Shown piece after piece: positions 29,456 through 40,644 of a DNA stretch of 64,000 nucleotides. Within the stretch, counting starts at the first letter, position 1; the number at the start of each line of letters is the position of its first letter. The notes under the pieces are model-generated. The model did no database searches, was not told where the DNA came from, and was given only the letters and a program-made list of their open reading frames with translations. Both the position numbers and the translations under genes were made by a program. The stretch is from Bdellovibrionales bacterium RIFCSPHIGHO2_01_FULL_40_29 (lineage in GTDB: Bacteria > Bdellovibrionota > Bdellovibrionia > Bdellovibrionales > Bdellovibrionaceae): positions 62,001 to 126,000 of the forward strand of contig MEPU01000013.1 in the NCBI GenBank assembly GCA_001771815.1, written 5' to 3'.

Positions 29456-30052
29456 ATGTCCTCAAAAATTAAATCTTTTGGTATTTTTGGCATTTGCTTT
29501 GCGCTTGGTTTGACTCTGTTTTTTTCGATCTCAGAAGAAATCATGATTCAGCGAGACCCCGCAGCAATAAATGGAAAAGTTTTTCAGATCTCTTCACTGA
29601 GTAATGATCAAATCAAACAGCACCTTGTTCGAAAAATTAGAGTCCAACCAACGGATGGTGGTCAAAAATCTTTACGTCTCGAAGGATTTTCTTCAGCCGT
29701 TTGCAAAACCTACGCAAATATTGAACTGACATTTGTTGCAGACGGTGTGGCTGTGGCCGGAGAAGCACCTGAAATGCGAATCACCGCACCTTGCGAAGCC
29801 GGTCAAGACCCTGCAGAAATGGCTTCGATTTTAATTCCTATTGATCAAATTATGGCAGAAAAACCACGAAATGCAGAATTTCATTTTGATGGATTTATCT
29901 CGCGTTTTGAATTTAAAAACACGTCGGATGAGTGGCCTCGCACGTGGATTCTTAAATCAGTCAGTTTTCAATCGCAAACTCAAGGATCTAAAGTCGTTCA
30001 ACTGAATCATCAGACATCAAAACTAAACGAACTTGTCGTTGTTGAATTTTAA
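29456..30052 (+). CDS. hypothetical membrane-anchored protein
   Basis: 198-aa ORF with N-terminal hydrophobic segment and AGGTTCC-ATG start context. Confidence 0.6.
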   Translation: MSSKIKSFGIFGICFALGLTLFFSISEEIMIQRDPAAINGKVFQISSLSNDQIKQHLVRKIRVQPTDGGQKSLRLEGFSSAVCKTYANIELTFVADGVAVAGEAPEMRITAPCEAGQDPAEMASILIPIDQIMAEKPRNAEFHFDGFISRFEFKNTSDEWPRTWILKSVSFQSQTQGSKVVQLNHQTSKLNELVVVEF

Positions 30053-30115
30053 TTAAACAACGACAAATTTTTAAACAGCTGAATCTAAAGATGATCCAGC
30101 TGTTTCTAAAAACAA

Positions 30116-31618
30116 CTAGTACTGTTTTGCAATTTCAACAAATGTTCGAACCATAACGCCTGTTGCGCCCTTAGCAGAACAATAGTTTAACCGATTTCCA
30201 CAAGCCCACGCCGTCCCTGCAATATCAAAATGCGCCCACGGAATGCCCTCGCCGACAAACTGCTCTAAAAAGGCGGCGGCTGTTGCTGAGCCGGCTCCGT
30301 TAGCACTAGAAACATTTGATAAATCGGCAAAAGTGCCTTTCATATCTTTTACGTGGTAATCTGTCAGTGGCATATTCCAAACCAACTCGCCAGATTTTGT
30401 TGCGGCTTTTTCAATTTTGCTTTTTAGCGGGCTGTTTCGTGTAAAGTAACCTGTATGTACATTACCAAGTGCCACAACAATGGCTCCGGTCAATGTTGCT
30501 GTATCGATAATAATTTCTGGTTTTTGCTCTGAGGCATAACAAAGAGCATCCGATAAAATCAAACGACCTTCAGCATCCGTATTATTGATTTCAAAAGTTT
30601 TTCCATTACGAGCTGTATGAACATCACCTGGCTTTGTCGCCCGCGATCCTGGCATATTTTCAGTCGCTGGAACATAAGCCACAGCATTTATTTTTAATTT
30701 CAATTGAGAAATCGCCAACATTGTTCCGATAACGGCCGCCCCACCGCACATGTCGTATTTCATTTCTTCCATTTTTGCGCTTGGTTTGATGCTGATACCA
30801 CCTGTATCAAAAGTTAAACCCTTACCAACAAATGCAATTGGTTTCTTAGTTTTTGCAGCACCAAAATACTCCATCACGATAAAACGGGGCTCTTGTGCTG
30901 ATCCTGCAGCCACACCCAACAATCCACCCATTTTTTCTTTTTCAATTCGCTTTTTATCCCAAGCCGTTACTTTTAACGCCGTGCCTTTTGCTGCACGAAT
31001 GGCCTCATCAGCTAAAGCAGTTGGAGTCATCAAATTACCTGGCATATCACCCAATCGTTTTGCAAAATTAGAACATGCCGCAAGGATTGTTCCCTCGTGA
31101 AAGGCTTGAGCGATGGCTTTATCTTTTCCGGATTTTGTCACCATGTGTATTTGAATATCTTCTTTCGTTTTCTTATCTGAACTTTTTAGTTCATCAAATG
31201 AATACGAAGCCAAGTGCAAACCCTCGACAAAGGCTTGCATGAACTCAGCGGACTCTTTTTTACTTGCCGTCACTCCATCAAAATGGACAAAGGCTTCTGT
31301 TGTTTTAAGACTTTTCACTTCTTTGATTAAGGCCGCAGCCGCTTGACGAACGCTTTCGGCAGATATTTTACTTTCAGCCCCAAGTCCAACGCAAATCACA
31401 TGACGAAAACCCAAAAAGCGGGCTTCTCGAAAAGAAATAGCTTCCGAAGCAGAACCGGAAACAATTTTATCGCTGATAGTCTCTGCAAGCGCCTTGGCCG
31501 TTTCAGTATGAGTGATTTTAGCGGGTTTATCTTTTTGCGAAGCCGCCTTTGAAAATACGACCAATGTCTGGCCTGTCAAAGTTGAAATATCCTTCGCGTG
31601 TAAATGCACTTGAGTCAT
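30116..31618 (-). CDS. pepA: leucyl aminopeptidase (M17)
   Basis: 'FVGKGLTFDTGGISIKPS', 'NNTDAEGRLILSDAL' signature. Confidence 0.96.
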   Translation of the reverse strand: MTQVHLHAKDISTLTGQTLVVFSKAASQKDKPAKITHTETAKALAETISDKIVSGSASEAISFREARFLGFRHVICVGLGAESKISAESVRQAAAALIKEVKSLKTTEAFVHFDGVTASKKESAEFMQAFVEGLHLASYSFDELKSSDKKTKEDIQIHMVTKSGKDKAIAQAFHEGTILAACSNFAKRLGDMPGNLMTPTALADEAIRAAKGTALKVTAWDKKRIEKEKMGGLLGVAAGSAQEPRFIVMEYFGAAKTKKPIAFVGKGLTFDTGGISIKPSAKMEEMKYDMCGGAAVIGTMLAISQLKLKINAVAYVPATENMPGSRATKPGDVHTARNGKTFEINNTDAEGRLILSDALCYASEQKPEIIIDTATLTGAIVVALGNVHTGYFTRNSPLKSKIEKAATKSGELVWNMPLTDYHVKDMKGTFADLSNVSSANGAGSATAAAFLEQFVGEGIPWAHFDIAGTAWACGNRLNYCSAKGATGVMVRTFVEIAKQY

Positions 31619-31805
31619 AATCTTTAGCTCCTTTAGTCGTTTTTGAAAAAAATATTATGTCCCACTTTGAGAAAATGATGAAGAACTATTCTAAACCATG
31701 AAATCTTGCCTAGACTTGTTGTGTTAATTTAAAGGTTACAGAAAATACAGCCGACAAATTAGCACATATTGAACCGTTGAAAAAACCACAACCTGAGGAG
31801 AATTT

Positions 31806-32411
31806 GTGCCTGCCATTCCATACGTCATAGAACAGACATCAAAGGGCGAGCGTTCCTATGATATTTATTCGCGATTACTCAAAGATCGTATTGTAATCCT
31901 GGGTACGCCCGTCACGGACGAGGCTGCTAATGCTATTATTGCTCAATTTTTATTTCTCGAGGTTGATAACCCTGAAAAAGACATTCATTTTTATATCAAC
32001 TCTCCGGGGGGCAGTGTTTCTGCCGGAATGGCCATTTATGATCTGATGCAATTCGTAAAATGCGATGTTGCGACGTACTGCATGGGAATGGCTGCCAGCA
32101 TGGGGTCTTTATTACTCTGCGCAGGAACAACCGGTAAACGGTACACAATGCCGAATTCTCGAATTATGATACATCAACCCCTACTGCATGGTGGTGGTTT
32201 ATCAGGACAAGTTACTGATATTGAAATTCATGCCAAAGAGTTGATCAAGACCAAAGAAAAATTAACTCGTATTTATGAAACTCATACGGGTAAAGATTAT
32301 GAAACTCTTTTTAAAGCGATGGAGCGTGATAATTTCATGGATCCAACACAGGCGAAAGATTTTGGTTTGGTTGATCACATTGTAGATTCTAGAAAAACGA
32401 AAAAAGGATAA
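31806..32411 (+). CDS. clpP: ATP-dependent Clp protease proteolytic subunit
   Basis: '[16 protein letters not shown]', '[11 protein letters not shown]'; start GTG. Confidence 0.97.
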   Translation: MPAIPYVIEQTSKGERSYDIYSRLLKDRIVILGTPVTDEAANAIIAQFLFLEVDNPEKDIHFYINSPGGSVSAGMAIYDLMQFVKCDVATYCMGMAASMGSLLLCAGTTGKRYTMPNSRIMIHQPLLHGGGLSGQVTDIEIHAKELIKTKEKLTRIYETHTGKDYETLFKAMERDNFMDPTQAKDFGLVDHIVDSRKTKKG

Positions 32412-32414
32412 AGC

Positions 32415-33704
32415 ATGTCGACAAATACTTCTCTGCGTTGTTCATTTTGTGGAAAAGGCCAAAAAGAAGTTAAAAAACTTATTGCAGGCCCGGGCGTTTA
32501 TATTTGTGACGAGTGTATCGACTTGTGCATGGATATTATTGACGAGGAAAAAGATAAAGAGGTCGCTGTCAAAGGGGCCTTTCGTGTTCCTAAGCCGGCT
32601 GAAATCAAAGCCTTCTTGGATGACTATGTCATTGGCCAGCTGACGGCAAAAAAAACAATTGCTGTAGCTGTTCATAATCACTATAAGCGAATCAATGCCT
32701 TGTCAGGAAAAAAATCAAGTGACGTGGAATTACAAAAATCCAATATTTTACTCATTGGACCAACAGGTTCCGGCAAAACTTTGATCGCACAAACAATTGC
32801 GCGAATTTTAAATGTCCCGTTTGCAATGGCTGATGCCACCACACTAACAGAAGCCGGTTACGTGGGTGAAGATGTGGAAAATGTTGTGCTAAACTTGCTG
32901 CAAGCCTCCGACTACGACATTGAAAAATGTAAACGCGGAATTATCTACGTCGATGAGATTGATAAAATTTCTCGAAAATCTGAAAATCCATCCATCACCC
33001 GAGATGTCAGTGGCGAAGGTGTTCAGCAAGCCTTACTAAAAATTTTAGAGGGCACTGTTGCGAATTTACCTCCCAAAGGCGGACGTAAACATCCCCAACA
33101 GGAATTCATCCAGGTTGATACAACAAATATATTATTTATTTGTGGTGGCGCCTTTGTTGGATTAGATAAAATTATTGAAAACCGCACGACAAATAAATCG
33201 ATGGGTATCGCTGGGGACATCGCTATGCCTTCACATGACAACACAGAAAATTTATTGTCGAAAGTTTCGCCGGATGATTTGTCAAAATTTGGATTGATTC
33301 CAGAATTTATCGGACGTTTACCGTGTATCGCCACACTAGGACCTTTGGGTGAAGATGCTTTAATGGAAATCTTAGTCAAACCAAAGAATGCCGTTGTGAA
33401 ACAGTACCAACGTTTGTTTGGTTTTGAAAATGTGGATTTAAAATTTACTGATGGCGCCCTGAAAGCCATTGCGCAAGAAGCTTTGAAAAGAAAAACGGGA
33501 GCCCGCGGTTTACGTGGTGTGATCGAATCTTCAATGCTGGACGTGATGTATGATATTCCAGGAATGGTTAACGTCAAAGAAGTTGTTATCGATGACAAAG
33601 TTATCCGCGACGCTGCTCAACCTAAGCTTGTGTACTATTCTGATGAAGAAATGCGAGCAAAGGCTGAAGCTGAAAAAAGTAAAAAACAAAGCGAAAGTGC
33701 TTAG
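32415..33704 (+). CDS. clpX: ATP-dependent Clp protease ATP-binding subunit ClpX
   Basis: Zn-binding N-terminus '[15 protein letters not shown]', '[18 protein letters not shown]'. Confidence 0.97.
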   Translation: MSTNTSLRCSFCGKGQKEVKKLIAGPGVYICDECIDLCMDIIDEEKDKEVAVKGAFRVPKPAEIKAFLDDYVIGQLTAKKTIAVAVHNHYKRINALSGKKSSDVELQKSNILLIGPTGSGKTLIAQTIARILNVPFAMADATTLTEAGYVGEDVENVVLNLLQASDYDIEKCKRGIIYVDEIDKISRKSENPSITRDVSGEGVQQALLKILEGTVANLPPKGGRKHPQQEFIQVDTTNILFICGGAFVGLDKIIENRTTNKSMGIAGDIAMPSHDNTENLLSKVSPDDLSKFGLIPEFIGRLPCIATLGPLGEDALMEILVKPKNAVVKQYQRLFGFENVDLKFTDGALKAIAQEALKRKTGARGLRGVIESSMLDVMYDIPGMVNVKEVVIDDKVIRDAAQPKLVYYSDEEMRAKAEAEKSKKQSESA

Positions 33705-35176
33705 TAAGTCTGAGCCTGCCGAAAGGCAGGCTTTTGTGGTTCGGATTCAATAGGCAAATCCGGCGCATCTTCAGGGATGTCTGGTGCATCAACATCTCCG
33801 GTATCTTCAAAGTTCACAACATCATAAAATCTATTCGCATAATTTAATGGAGCTCCACCTTTTGATTGAGCCATTTTCAGAGCAATCGTTCCACCGATAG
33901 TCGCACGGCATTTCGCCGCTTCGTTGTCTCTCCAGCGACTGGCATTGCGTGGTTTCATTCGCCCTGGTGCTTGGCGCGGCTCGACATTCACCATAAAAAA
34001 TTGATTTGCTGTCGCCGTGCTGAGCATTCCTGCTAAAGTAATAGCCACGCCAACAGTTCCCGTTTTTGCCACAACTGTTTTTGCCGGAAGACTGACTTTA
34101 GCCACCGTTGTTTTCTGATTTCGTGCGCGTGTTACAACTTGTTCTTTGGAATTTCTGTCCACTTCAACGTTGAAAGTTCGCTTGTAAACTGAAGCATCGA
34201 TTGTACTTCCGATGTCACCACCGTTAACGGCCAAGACGTCTTCTAGTTTTAGTTTTTGCATCTCTAAAATTTTCTTCAGCTTCGCGACCACTTTGACCAT
34301 AGCTGCACAGGAACCTTCAGTATAAAGTCGCCCTCGTCCTGTCAGATCTGCATTTTGACCTGATCCATTTTCAAAAGTAATCTCTGTTGGATTAAACTTA
34401 AACTTATTATAATACAAATTTTCTATTTGTTGTTTTCCACCAGCGATCATAAAAAGAGAATTCGCAACATGATTATTTGAATTCCAATTCATATGCTTAA
34501 TAATGTCGATCAACTCCATTGAAGAAACGAATCCTTTTTTTGATGTTGCTGGCGGTTGATAGGTTGATCGAACCTGCTCTATTTTTTGCGGATTATAAAC
34601 GGCGCGCGCAACCAATTGAACATTGGACTCAGCCGCTTCTTTTCTTGATTTTTCATAATCTCTCAAAATTTCGCGTTTATTTAACAAAAGCAATCGCACA
34701 AAATCGCCATTAGGAGCATCAACAGCCGCTTTTCCAGTGACAGGATTATACGAACGCCCCCGACCCGCCAAATTCACCTGATTTGTATTGTGAAGATATT
34801 TAAAGTTTTCATCAAAGGTCAGTGTTCTTATTTTCGTCACGCCCATTTCATTCAACAAAGAAATCAGAGTGTGCATAGAGGCTCGAGAAAAATAGGGGTC
34901 TCGAGATCCTTTAATATGAACATCATAAAGATCTTTACCCACAGTCGTTACAAAAAACTGAGTGTACAGTTTTGTACGTGCTCCCAGTGTTGAAAGAATC
35001 GCTAGTGATGTTAATACTTTCGATACAGATGCCAATGGTAATTTTTCATCAATGTTATGACCAATAACTTTCTTAGAATCCTCGTCCATAAAACAATAGG
35101 ACTGTAGTTTTCCGGCCTGACTCACCAACGAGACACCCAGAATAAGACTCAAAAGCAGCTTTGGTTTTAAAAACAT
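33701..35176 (-). CDS. dacB: D-alanyl-D-alanine carboxypeptidase/endopeptidase (S13, PBP4-like)
   Basis: '[16 protein letters not shown]' (SxxK), '[14 protein letters not shown]' (SxN), '[16 protein letters not shown]' (KTG); signal peptide from [21 protein letters not shown]. Confidence 0.9.
   Translation of the reverse strand: MFLKPKLLLSLILGVSLVSQAGKLQSYCFMDEDSKKVIGHNIDEKLPLASVSKVLTSLAILSTLGARTKLYTQFFVTTVGKDLYDVHIKGSRDPYFSRASMHTLISLLNEMGVTKIRTLTFDENFKYLHNTNQVNLAGRGRSYNPVTGKAAVDAPNGDFVRLLLLNKREILRDYEKSRKEAAESNVQLVARAVYNPQKIEQVRSTYQPPATSKKGFVSSMELIDIIKHMNWNSNNHVANSLFMIAGGKQQIENLYYNKFKFNPTEITFENGSGQNADLTGRGRLYTEGSCAAMVKVVAKLKKILEMQKLKLEDVLAVNGGDIGSTIDASVYKRTFNVEVDRNSKEQVVTRARNQKTTVAKVSLPAKTVVAKTGTVGVAITLAGMLSTATANQFFMVNVEPRQAPGRMKPRNASRWRDNEAAKCRATIGGTIALKMAQSKGGAPLNYANRFYDVVNFEDTGDVDAPDIPEDAPDLPIESEPQKPAFRQAQTY
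33712..33736 (+). terminator. hairpin terminator of clpX, embedded in the 3' end of the convergent dacB-like gene
   Basis: AGCCTGCC GAAA GGCAGGCT TTT. Confidence 0.8.
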
Positions 35177-35577
35177 CACGTACCACCTGTAATTTGTTAC
35201 AATCGAAGTGAGTTTTGCAATAGACAAACCGAAAGCAGTTCTGGTGCTTAAAACAATAGGCTCGTTTTGAGACAAAATTTAATCATTTTGGGTATTAAAA
35301 GCATGTAAACTGTTAGACAGCGACAAAAAATGTAACCCAATAAATAGGCTGTCTGCGAGCGGTACTTATGTCGCATCTCAAAAACCCAGGACTACCCCGT
35401 GCCAAAATCATCCTTTTTCATAGAAAAGCTTTGCACTCTTGCTCAGAAATTTTAGACTTAGAGATGAGAGAGCATGATCTGAGTTTTTTACAAGACTGAG
35501 ATAAATGACGGTTAAAGGATTAACCCGAAACTCTCTTAGAGATGTCAAATCTCTCAACATCTGGAAGGAGCCCCCGA

Positions 35578-38073
35578 ATGAGTGAACCGAAATCCCAGCA
35601 GCTGCCCTTGCTTCCTTTACGTGACCTGATCATCTTTCCACATATGATGATGCCTCTCTTTGTTGGTCGTGAAAAAAGTATCAATGCTCTTGAAGACGCC
35701 ATGAGCAAACAAACAGATATCGTCTTGGCCGCACAAAAAGATGCAAAAACCAATAATCCTGACGAAAAAGATATTTATGCCATTGGTACGGTTGGAACAA
35801 TTATTCAGTTATTGAGATTACCAGATGGTACGGTGAAGGTACTGGTTGAAGGTAAACGCCGTGTTCGCATCAAGAACTTTGTAAACAATGATGGTCACTT
35901 TATTGTGAACTGTGAATCCATCGAAGAAGATGTCTCGAATTTAACGGAGGCCTCGGCACTGGTGCGTTCCGTAAAGGGCACTTTCGAAACCTATGTTAAG
36001 TTGAACAAACGCATTCCGCCTGAAATTTTAATGCGCGTTTCAAGCATTGAAAATGCTGGCGAGCTTGCGGATATTATTGTTGCACAATTGAATCTGAAGC
36101 TCGAGGACAAGCAAGCGGTTCTTGAAATTTTAGATCCCACAAAACGTCTTGAGCATTTGTTGAACTTAATGACTGGCGAAATCGAAATTCTTGAAGTTGA
36201 AAAGAAAATTCGTACTCGCGTGAAAAAGCAAATGGAAAAATCTCAAAAAGAATACTATCTGAACGAGCAAATGCAGGCGATTCAGAAAGAACTGGGCGAG
36301 AAAGACGACTATCAAGCAGAGCTCGAGGAATTATCCGCGAAATGCCGCGACAAGAAAATGCCTCAAGAAGCCAAAGATAAAGTGAACAAAGAAATTAAAA
36401 AATTAAAAATGATGTCCCCAATGAGTGCCGAAGCCACTGTGGTTCGCAACTACATTGATTGGGTGCTGTCACTTCCTTGGCAGAATTACAATGATGATCG
36501 CCATGATGTTAAAAATGCGAAAAAAATCCTGGATCATGATCACTGGGGATTAGAAAAAGTTAAAGATCGCATTTTAGAGTATCTTGCGGTTCTTTCGTTA
36601 TCTAAAAACATGAAGGGTCCTATTTTGTGTCTTGCTGGCCCTCCAGGGGTTGGTAAAACATCACTTGCCCGATCGATCGCTGAATCACTGAATCGTTCAT
36701 TTGCCCGAATCTCTTTGGGTGGAGTTCGCGATGAAGCTGAAATTCGTGGTCATCGTAAAACATACGTGGGAGCAATGCCGGGTAAAATTTTACAGGCGCT
36801 ACGCAAAGTGGATAAAGGAAATCCGGTCGTTCTGTTGGATGAAATCGACAAAATGGCGAATGATTTTCGCGGAGATCCTGCATCCGCTATGCTTGAAGTT
36901 TTAGATCCTGAACAAAATGCAAACTTTTCGGACCACTACCTTGAGTTAGAGTATGATTTGTCGAAAGTGATGTTCATCGCTACGGCAAATAATTTAGCAA
37001 CGGTGCCGCGACCGCTGTTGGATCGTATGGAAATTATTTATCTCGAAGGCTATATCGAACAAGAAAAATTTCATATTGCAAAGAACTACCTGGTTCCGAA
37101 ACAAATTGAAAGCCACGGAATGAAGGATTTCCGCGTCTCTATAAATGATAAAGCCCTTCGCGATGTGATTCGCTTTTACACGCGCGAGTCCGGCGTTCGT
37201 AATCTCGAGCGCCAGTTGGCCAACGTCTTCCGTAAAGTTGCTAAAGAAATTGTGATGTCTGAAACAATTGCTGATTTCAAAAAAACAGGACCTGAAAAAC
37301 CAGCCATTAAAGCGACCAAAGGGAAATCAAAAAAAGCAGCTTCTAAAAAAGCAGATGGCTTTGTTGTGACCCCGGAAAAATTAGTGGAACTGATTGGTCC
37401 ACACAAGTATAAATTCGGCGAAATTGAAAAACAAAATGAAATTGGCTTAACAAATGGTATGGCTTGGACTGAAGTAGGAGGCGATTTGCTAGCCGTGGAA
37501 GTCAGCACAGTTCCTGGCAAAGGCAAATTCACAGTGACTGGTCAGCTCGGAGATGTGATGAAAGAATCATGCACGGCAGCCATGAGCTATGTTCGCTCTC
37601 GGGGACCATTGTTTGGGTTAGATAAAGAGTATTATGCAAATGTTGATGTGCATATTCACTTTCCAGATGGAGCCACTCCAAAAGATGGTCCATCAGCTGG
37701 TGTTGCACTGACAACTTCGATTGTTTCTTCGATGATGAAAATTGCAGTGAAACGCACTGTTGCGATGACTGGCGAGATTTCACTTCGTGGAAAAGTTTTA
37801 CCGATTGGTGGCTTAAAGGAAAAAATATTAGCTGCTCACCGCGGTGGAATTAAGACAATTATTTGTCCAAAAGAAAATGAAAAAGATTTGAAGGATATTC
37901 CAAAAGAAGTTTTAAAAGAATTAAAGATCATCTTGGTGGACCATGTTGATCAAGTTCTGATAAACGCTTTAGATATCAAAAATCCTAAAGAGCTTTTCAA
38001 GTTTCAACACGAGCGCGAGTTGGGAATTAAGGCCAATTATACCGGCCAACATATTCACGCAGCGACTCACTGA
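35578..38073 (+). CDS. lon: ATP-dependent protease Lon
   Basis: '[27 protein letters not shown]', '[17 protein letters not shown]', '[15 protein letters not shown]'; ATG 35578 with GGAAGGAG upstream. Confidence 0.97.
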   Translation: MSEPKSQQLPLLPLRDLIIFPHMMMPLFVGREKSINALEDAMSKQTDIVLAAQKDAKTNNPDEKDIYAIGTVGTIIQLLRLPDGTVKVLVEGKRRVRIKNFVNNDGHFIVNCESIEEDVSNLTEASALVRSVKGTFETYVKLNKRIPPEILMRVSSIENAGELADIIVAQLNLKLEDKQAVLEILDPTKRLEHLLNLMTGEIEILEVEKKIRTRVKKQMEKSQKEYYLNEQMQAIQKELGEKDDYQAELEELSAKCRDKKMPQEAKDKVNKEIKKLKMMSPMSAEATVVRNYIDWVLSLPWQNYNDDRHDVKNAKKILDHDHWGLEKVKDRILEYLAVLSLSKNMKGPILCLAGPPGVGKTSLARSIAESLNRSFARISLGGVRDEAEIRGHRKTYVGAMPGKILQALRKVDKGNPVVLLDEIDKMANDFRGDPASAMLEVLDPEQNANFSDHYLELEYDLSKVMFIATANNLATVPRPLLDRMEIIYLEGYIEQEKFHIAKNYLVPKQIESHGMKDFRVSINDKALRDVIRFYTRESGVRNLERQLANVFRKVAKEIVMSETIADFKKTGPEKPAIKATKGKSKKAASKKADGFVVTPEKLVELIGPHKYKFGEIEKQNEIGLTNGMAWTEVGGDLLAVEVSTVPGKGKFTVTGQLGDVMKESCTAAMSYVRSRGPLFGLDKEYYANVDVHIHFPDGATPKDGPSAGVALTTSIVSSMMKIAVKRTVAMTGEISLRGKVLPIGGLKEKILAAHRGGIKTIICPKENEKDLKDIPKEVLKELKIILVDHVDQVLINALDIKNPKELFKFQHERELGIKANYTGQHIHAATH

Positions 38074-38101
38074 TTATTTTCAAGCAGATTGATCGAACTC
38101 A

Positions 38102-38138
38102 AAAAAACCCGATACTTTGAATAAAGTATCGGGTTTTT
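38102..38138 (+). terminator. Rho-independent terminator downstream of lon
   Basis: AAAAAACCCGATACTTTGAATAAAGTATCGGGTTTTTT. Confidence 0.92.
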
Positions 38139-38323
38139 TCATTTGTGCTCGACAAGTAGACTAATGGTTAAGAAATCTTAAACAGTTCAATCTGTTGATA
38201 AAAACCAATTATTTCATGATGTTACAAATGTGTCGGAAAAGCTTCGCTCTTTTTATAGTTTCGCAATTGACGTTCTATTTCAGAATCTGTAAGAAATAGC
38301 CCTCAATCAAAGGTGATAATTAA

Positions 38324-39442
38324 ATGGATCAAGCGGCCCGCTTATATGAAACTGGAAAGCTGTATTGTGACCGTGGCGACTACGCACTGGCCCTTCCTCA
38401 GTTGATGGAGGCCTCAAAGCTCTATTTGGCAGAGAAACAGCACAACTCTTATTTAAAGTGTTTACAGAATATCTTGCGTATTTATGCTGAACGCGAAGAG
38501 TTTGAAAAAATAACTCAAGTTAAAGAGAATTTGCATGACCTTGTTATTCGCGAAGGTATCGAGCTGAATTCCAAAACATACTACGTCTTGGGCTTGTGCT
38601 CGAGCTTCAAAGGGCAACCAGAAAATGCGATCGAGTATCTTAAGAAAGCTCTCACTTTAGCTTTAGAAAAAGATAACAAAGAAGACATGTGTTACTCCAT
38701 TTTGGGTTTAGCGATTTGCTACAAGCAAATGAAAAAATTCGAAGATGCCCTGAAAGAAATTTATAATCTGAATATCTTTCTTCAGGTTTTAAATATTCCA
38801 GAATTACGCGCCTCTGCAGCCAATACAAATGCCTTGATTCTTTTAGATCTTAAAAAACACGAACATGCGCTTGAAGTTTTATGGATTGCCTACGAAGAAC
38901 TCAAAAACACAAAACATCTGACGTTAGCCATCGGCGTTTTGGGAAATATTGGAATCGTCCTTTTCGAAATGGGCCAAAAGGATGCCGCGAAAGTTTATCT
39001 GAACTTAGCTTACAAGGCTCTTGATCCTGAAAATAATAAACGCGCTATTCGTCAGATTTCAAAATATCTAACCACCATGGCGGCAGAATCGCAGGGTTCT
39101 GCAGATCTTATTTTTGATTTAGACAATCACTCTGTTGTTGAAAAAAATGTGGGCCGCATTGATTTCAAAAACCAATTCATTTTATTGGATCTTTTGAAAC
39201 TTTTTATCAGCAATCAAGGTCATATTTTTTCAAAAGAATACTTGGTCGAACATGTCTGGAAACAGAATTATGATCCTGAAGTTCATGACAACAAGATTTA
39301 TGTTACAATCAAGCGCCTCCGTAAACTCATCGAGCCTGATTACGACAAGCCAAAGTACATTTTTCGAGCAAAGAATGGTTATTACTTGAATAAGTCTTCA
39401 AAAATTCAAATGCTAGAAAACAGAGCCGAGGGGGCCCTATGA
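38324..39442 (+). CDS. TPR-repeat protein with C-terminal OmpR/PhoB-type winged helix
   Basis: N-terminal TPR-like helices; C-terminal 'NQFILLDLLKLFISNQGHIFSKEYLVEHVWKQNYDPEVHDNKIYVTIKRLRKLIEPDYDKPKYIFRAKNGYYL'. Confidence 0.85.
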   Translation: MDQAARLYETGKLYCDRGDYALALPQLMEASKLYLAEKQHNSYLKCLQNILRIYAEREEFEKITQVKENLHDLVIREGIELNSKTYYVLGLCSSFKGQPENAIEYLKKALTLALEKDNKEDMCYSILGLAICYKQMKKFEDALKEIYNLNIFLQVLNIPELRASAANTNALILLDLKKHEHALEVLWIAYEELKNTKHLTLAIGVLGNIGIVLFEMGQKDAAKVYLNLAYKALDPENNKRAIRQISKYLTTMAAESQGSADLIFDLDNHSVVEKNVGRIDFKNQFILLDLLKLFISNQGHIFSKEYLVEHVWKQNYDPEVHDNKIYVTIKRLRKLIEPDYDKPKYIFRAKNGYYLNKSSKIQMLENRAEGAL

Positions 39443-39993
39443 AGATACTGTTACTCAGTTTAAGTCTTTTTATTTTTACTAATATGGCTCAAGCCCAATC
39501 CTGCAATATTAAGCTTCAGGGTGGAATTGACACTTGGCCATGGCAAGTGGCTCAACCATTTCCTTGGAACAATATTCAAGGTGTCTGGAAACTAGATTCC
39601 GAGACAGACTCTTACTTCAAAATGCGAGTTACTGGTCAGAACAAAAAGGGTAAAATTTTGAATATCACAAAGTACACCATCGAAAATTGCAATAGACCCA
39701 TTGCGACCGGAGTGGGCTTTGTGGACTCGTTCGAAAAAAATATCGTTCGCGGAATTATCTCTGACAAAACACTTCGCTATCAGATGACTCTTGGATTCTT
39801 CAATCCAAAGCAATTGGCCGAAGACAGCCCATTGTGCGAAGATCAAGTTCTGGCGGCCTCGATAGAGGTTATTGGGCAAAAGGGTGGGATTTCATCACCG
39901 ATTGACCCAGGAGCCTACGAGATTGAATTGATGGTGCTTAAAAAGGTTTCAAACTCGTTAGATTTTTACTGCCGAGGACCAGCAGCCCATTAA
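39439..39993 (+). CDS. hypothetical secreted protein
   Basis: Signal peptide MKILLLSLSLFIFTNMAQA; overlaps the upstream regulator stop. Confidence 0.65.
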   Translation: MKILLLSLSLFIFTNMAQAQSCNIKLQGGIDTWPWQVAQPFPWNNIQGVWKLDSETDSYFKMRVTGQNKKGKILNITKYTIENCNRPIATGVGFVDSFEKNIVRGIISDKTLRYQMTLGFFNPKQLAEDSPLCEDQVLAASIEVIGQKGGISSPIDPGAYEIELMVLKKVSNSLDFYCRGPAAH

Positions 39994-40074
39994 AAATAGC
40001 TTGAGTCTCAGTGGCTCGAGTTATATATGTTTATTTCGTTTAAACTTAGTCAGCCTCGCTGCCTAAGCTTTTAC

Positions 40075-40114
40075 AGGGAGTTAGCTCAGTTGGTAGAGCG
40101 CCACCCTTACAAGG
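40075..40114 (+). pseudogene. tRNA-Val 5' fragment (nt 1-40)
   Basis: 40-bp perfect copy of 40270-40309, beginning exactly at tRNA nucleotide 1 and ending just 3' of the anticodon loop. Confidence 0.95.
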
Positions 40115-40192
40115 ATGACGGAATCAGTTCTTTGAAATTTTGATCGTGATAAACCGTTGAGATCACTAATGGATCTTAAACAGCAAAAAAGT

Positions 40193-40391
40193 AATTGGTA
40201 GAAATGCACTGAAAATTGGTAGAAAGGTAGAAACCTCGAAACCAAACTATTTAATTTAAAAAAATGAATAGGGAGTTAGCTCAGTTGGTAGAGCGCCACC
40301 CTTACAAGGTGGATGTCGCAGGTTCGAATCCTGTACTCCCTACCAAATACTTGAAATCACGAACGAATTTTAAATCATCAATTGGTAGAAA
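40193..40391 (+). repeat. AATTGGTAGAAA direct repeats flanking tRNA-Val
   Basis: Copies at 40193-40204, 40214-40225 and 40380-40391, plus GGTAGAAA at 40226-40233. Confidence 0.8.
40270..40345 (+). tRNA. tRNA-Val(UAC)
   Basis: 76-nt cloverleaf: AGGGAGT/ACTCCCT acceptor, CCACC-CTTACAA-GGTGG anticodon arm (TAC at 40303-40305), GGTTCGAATCC T-arm, encoded CCA. Confidence 0.97.
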
Positions 40392-40422
40392 AAATTAGTT
40401 AAAATTAAAAGGAAAAAATAAC

Positions 40423-40644
40423 GTGTCTAAAGTTATTCCTTTAACAAAAAATCATAAAAATTACGAAGATGTTCCTGACGGACTGAAGTGGGCGATCCCT
40501 ATTCATGAATGTTTAGAAAGCGCTGAAGTTAAAGAAGCTAGTCGACGACTTGAAACGGAATCTAAATTAAGAGTTGAGAGCAAATTTCGTAAGAAGAACA
40601 TCAAGATCGTTTCATTAGGTAGTTTATTAGAAAATCCAACCTAA
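40423..40644 (+). CDS. small hypothetical protein
   Basis: 73-aa ORF with AAGGAAAAA upstream; in the tRNA-associated island. Confidence 0.45.
   Translation: MSKVIPLTKNHKNYEDVPDGLKWAIPIHECLESAEVKEASRRLETESKLRVESKFRKKNIKIVSLGSLLENPT

Noticed and set aside
30069-30106. AAACAGCTG…CAGCTGTTT hairpin between 29456-30052 and pepA
   Set aside because: Long loop and no T-run; may be a weak convergent terminator but not supported enough to list.
35400-35500. Possible small RNA/terminator upstream of lon (CTCAGA…TCTGAG-TTTTTT)
   Set aside because: Stem of 6 bp with a ~30-nt loop is too weak to call without expression data.
37176-37783. Minus-strand ORFs within lon and similar antisense ORFs elsewhere (e.g. 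33023-33598, 23207-23557, 56263-56691)
   Set aside because: Antisense shadows of strongly conserved coding genes.
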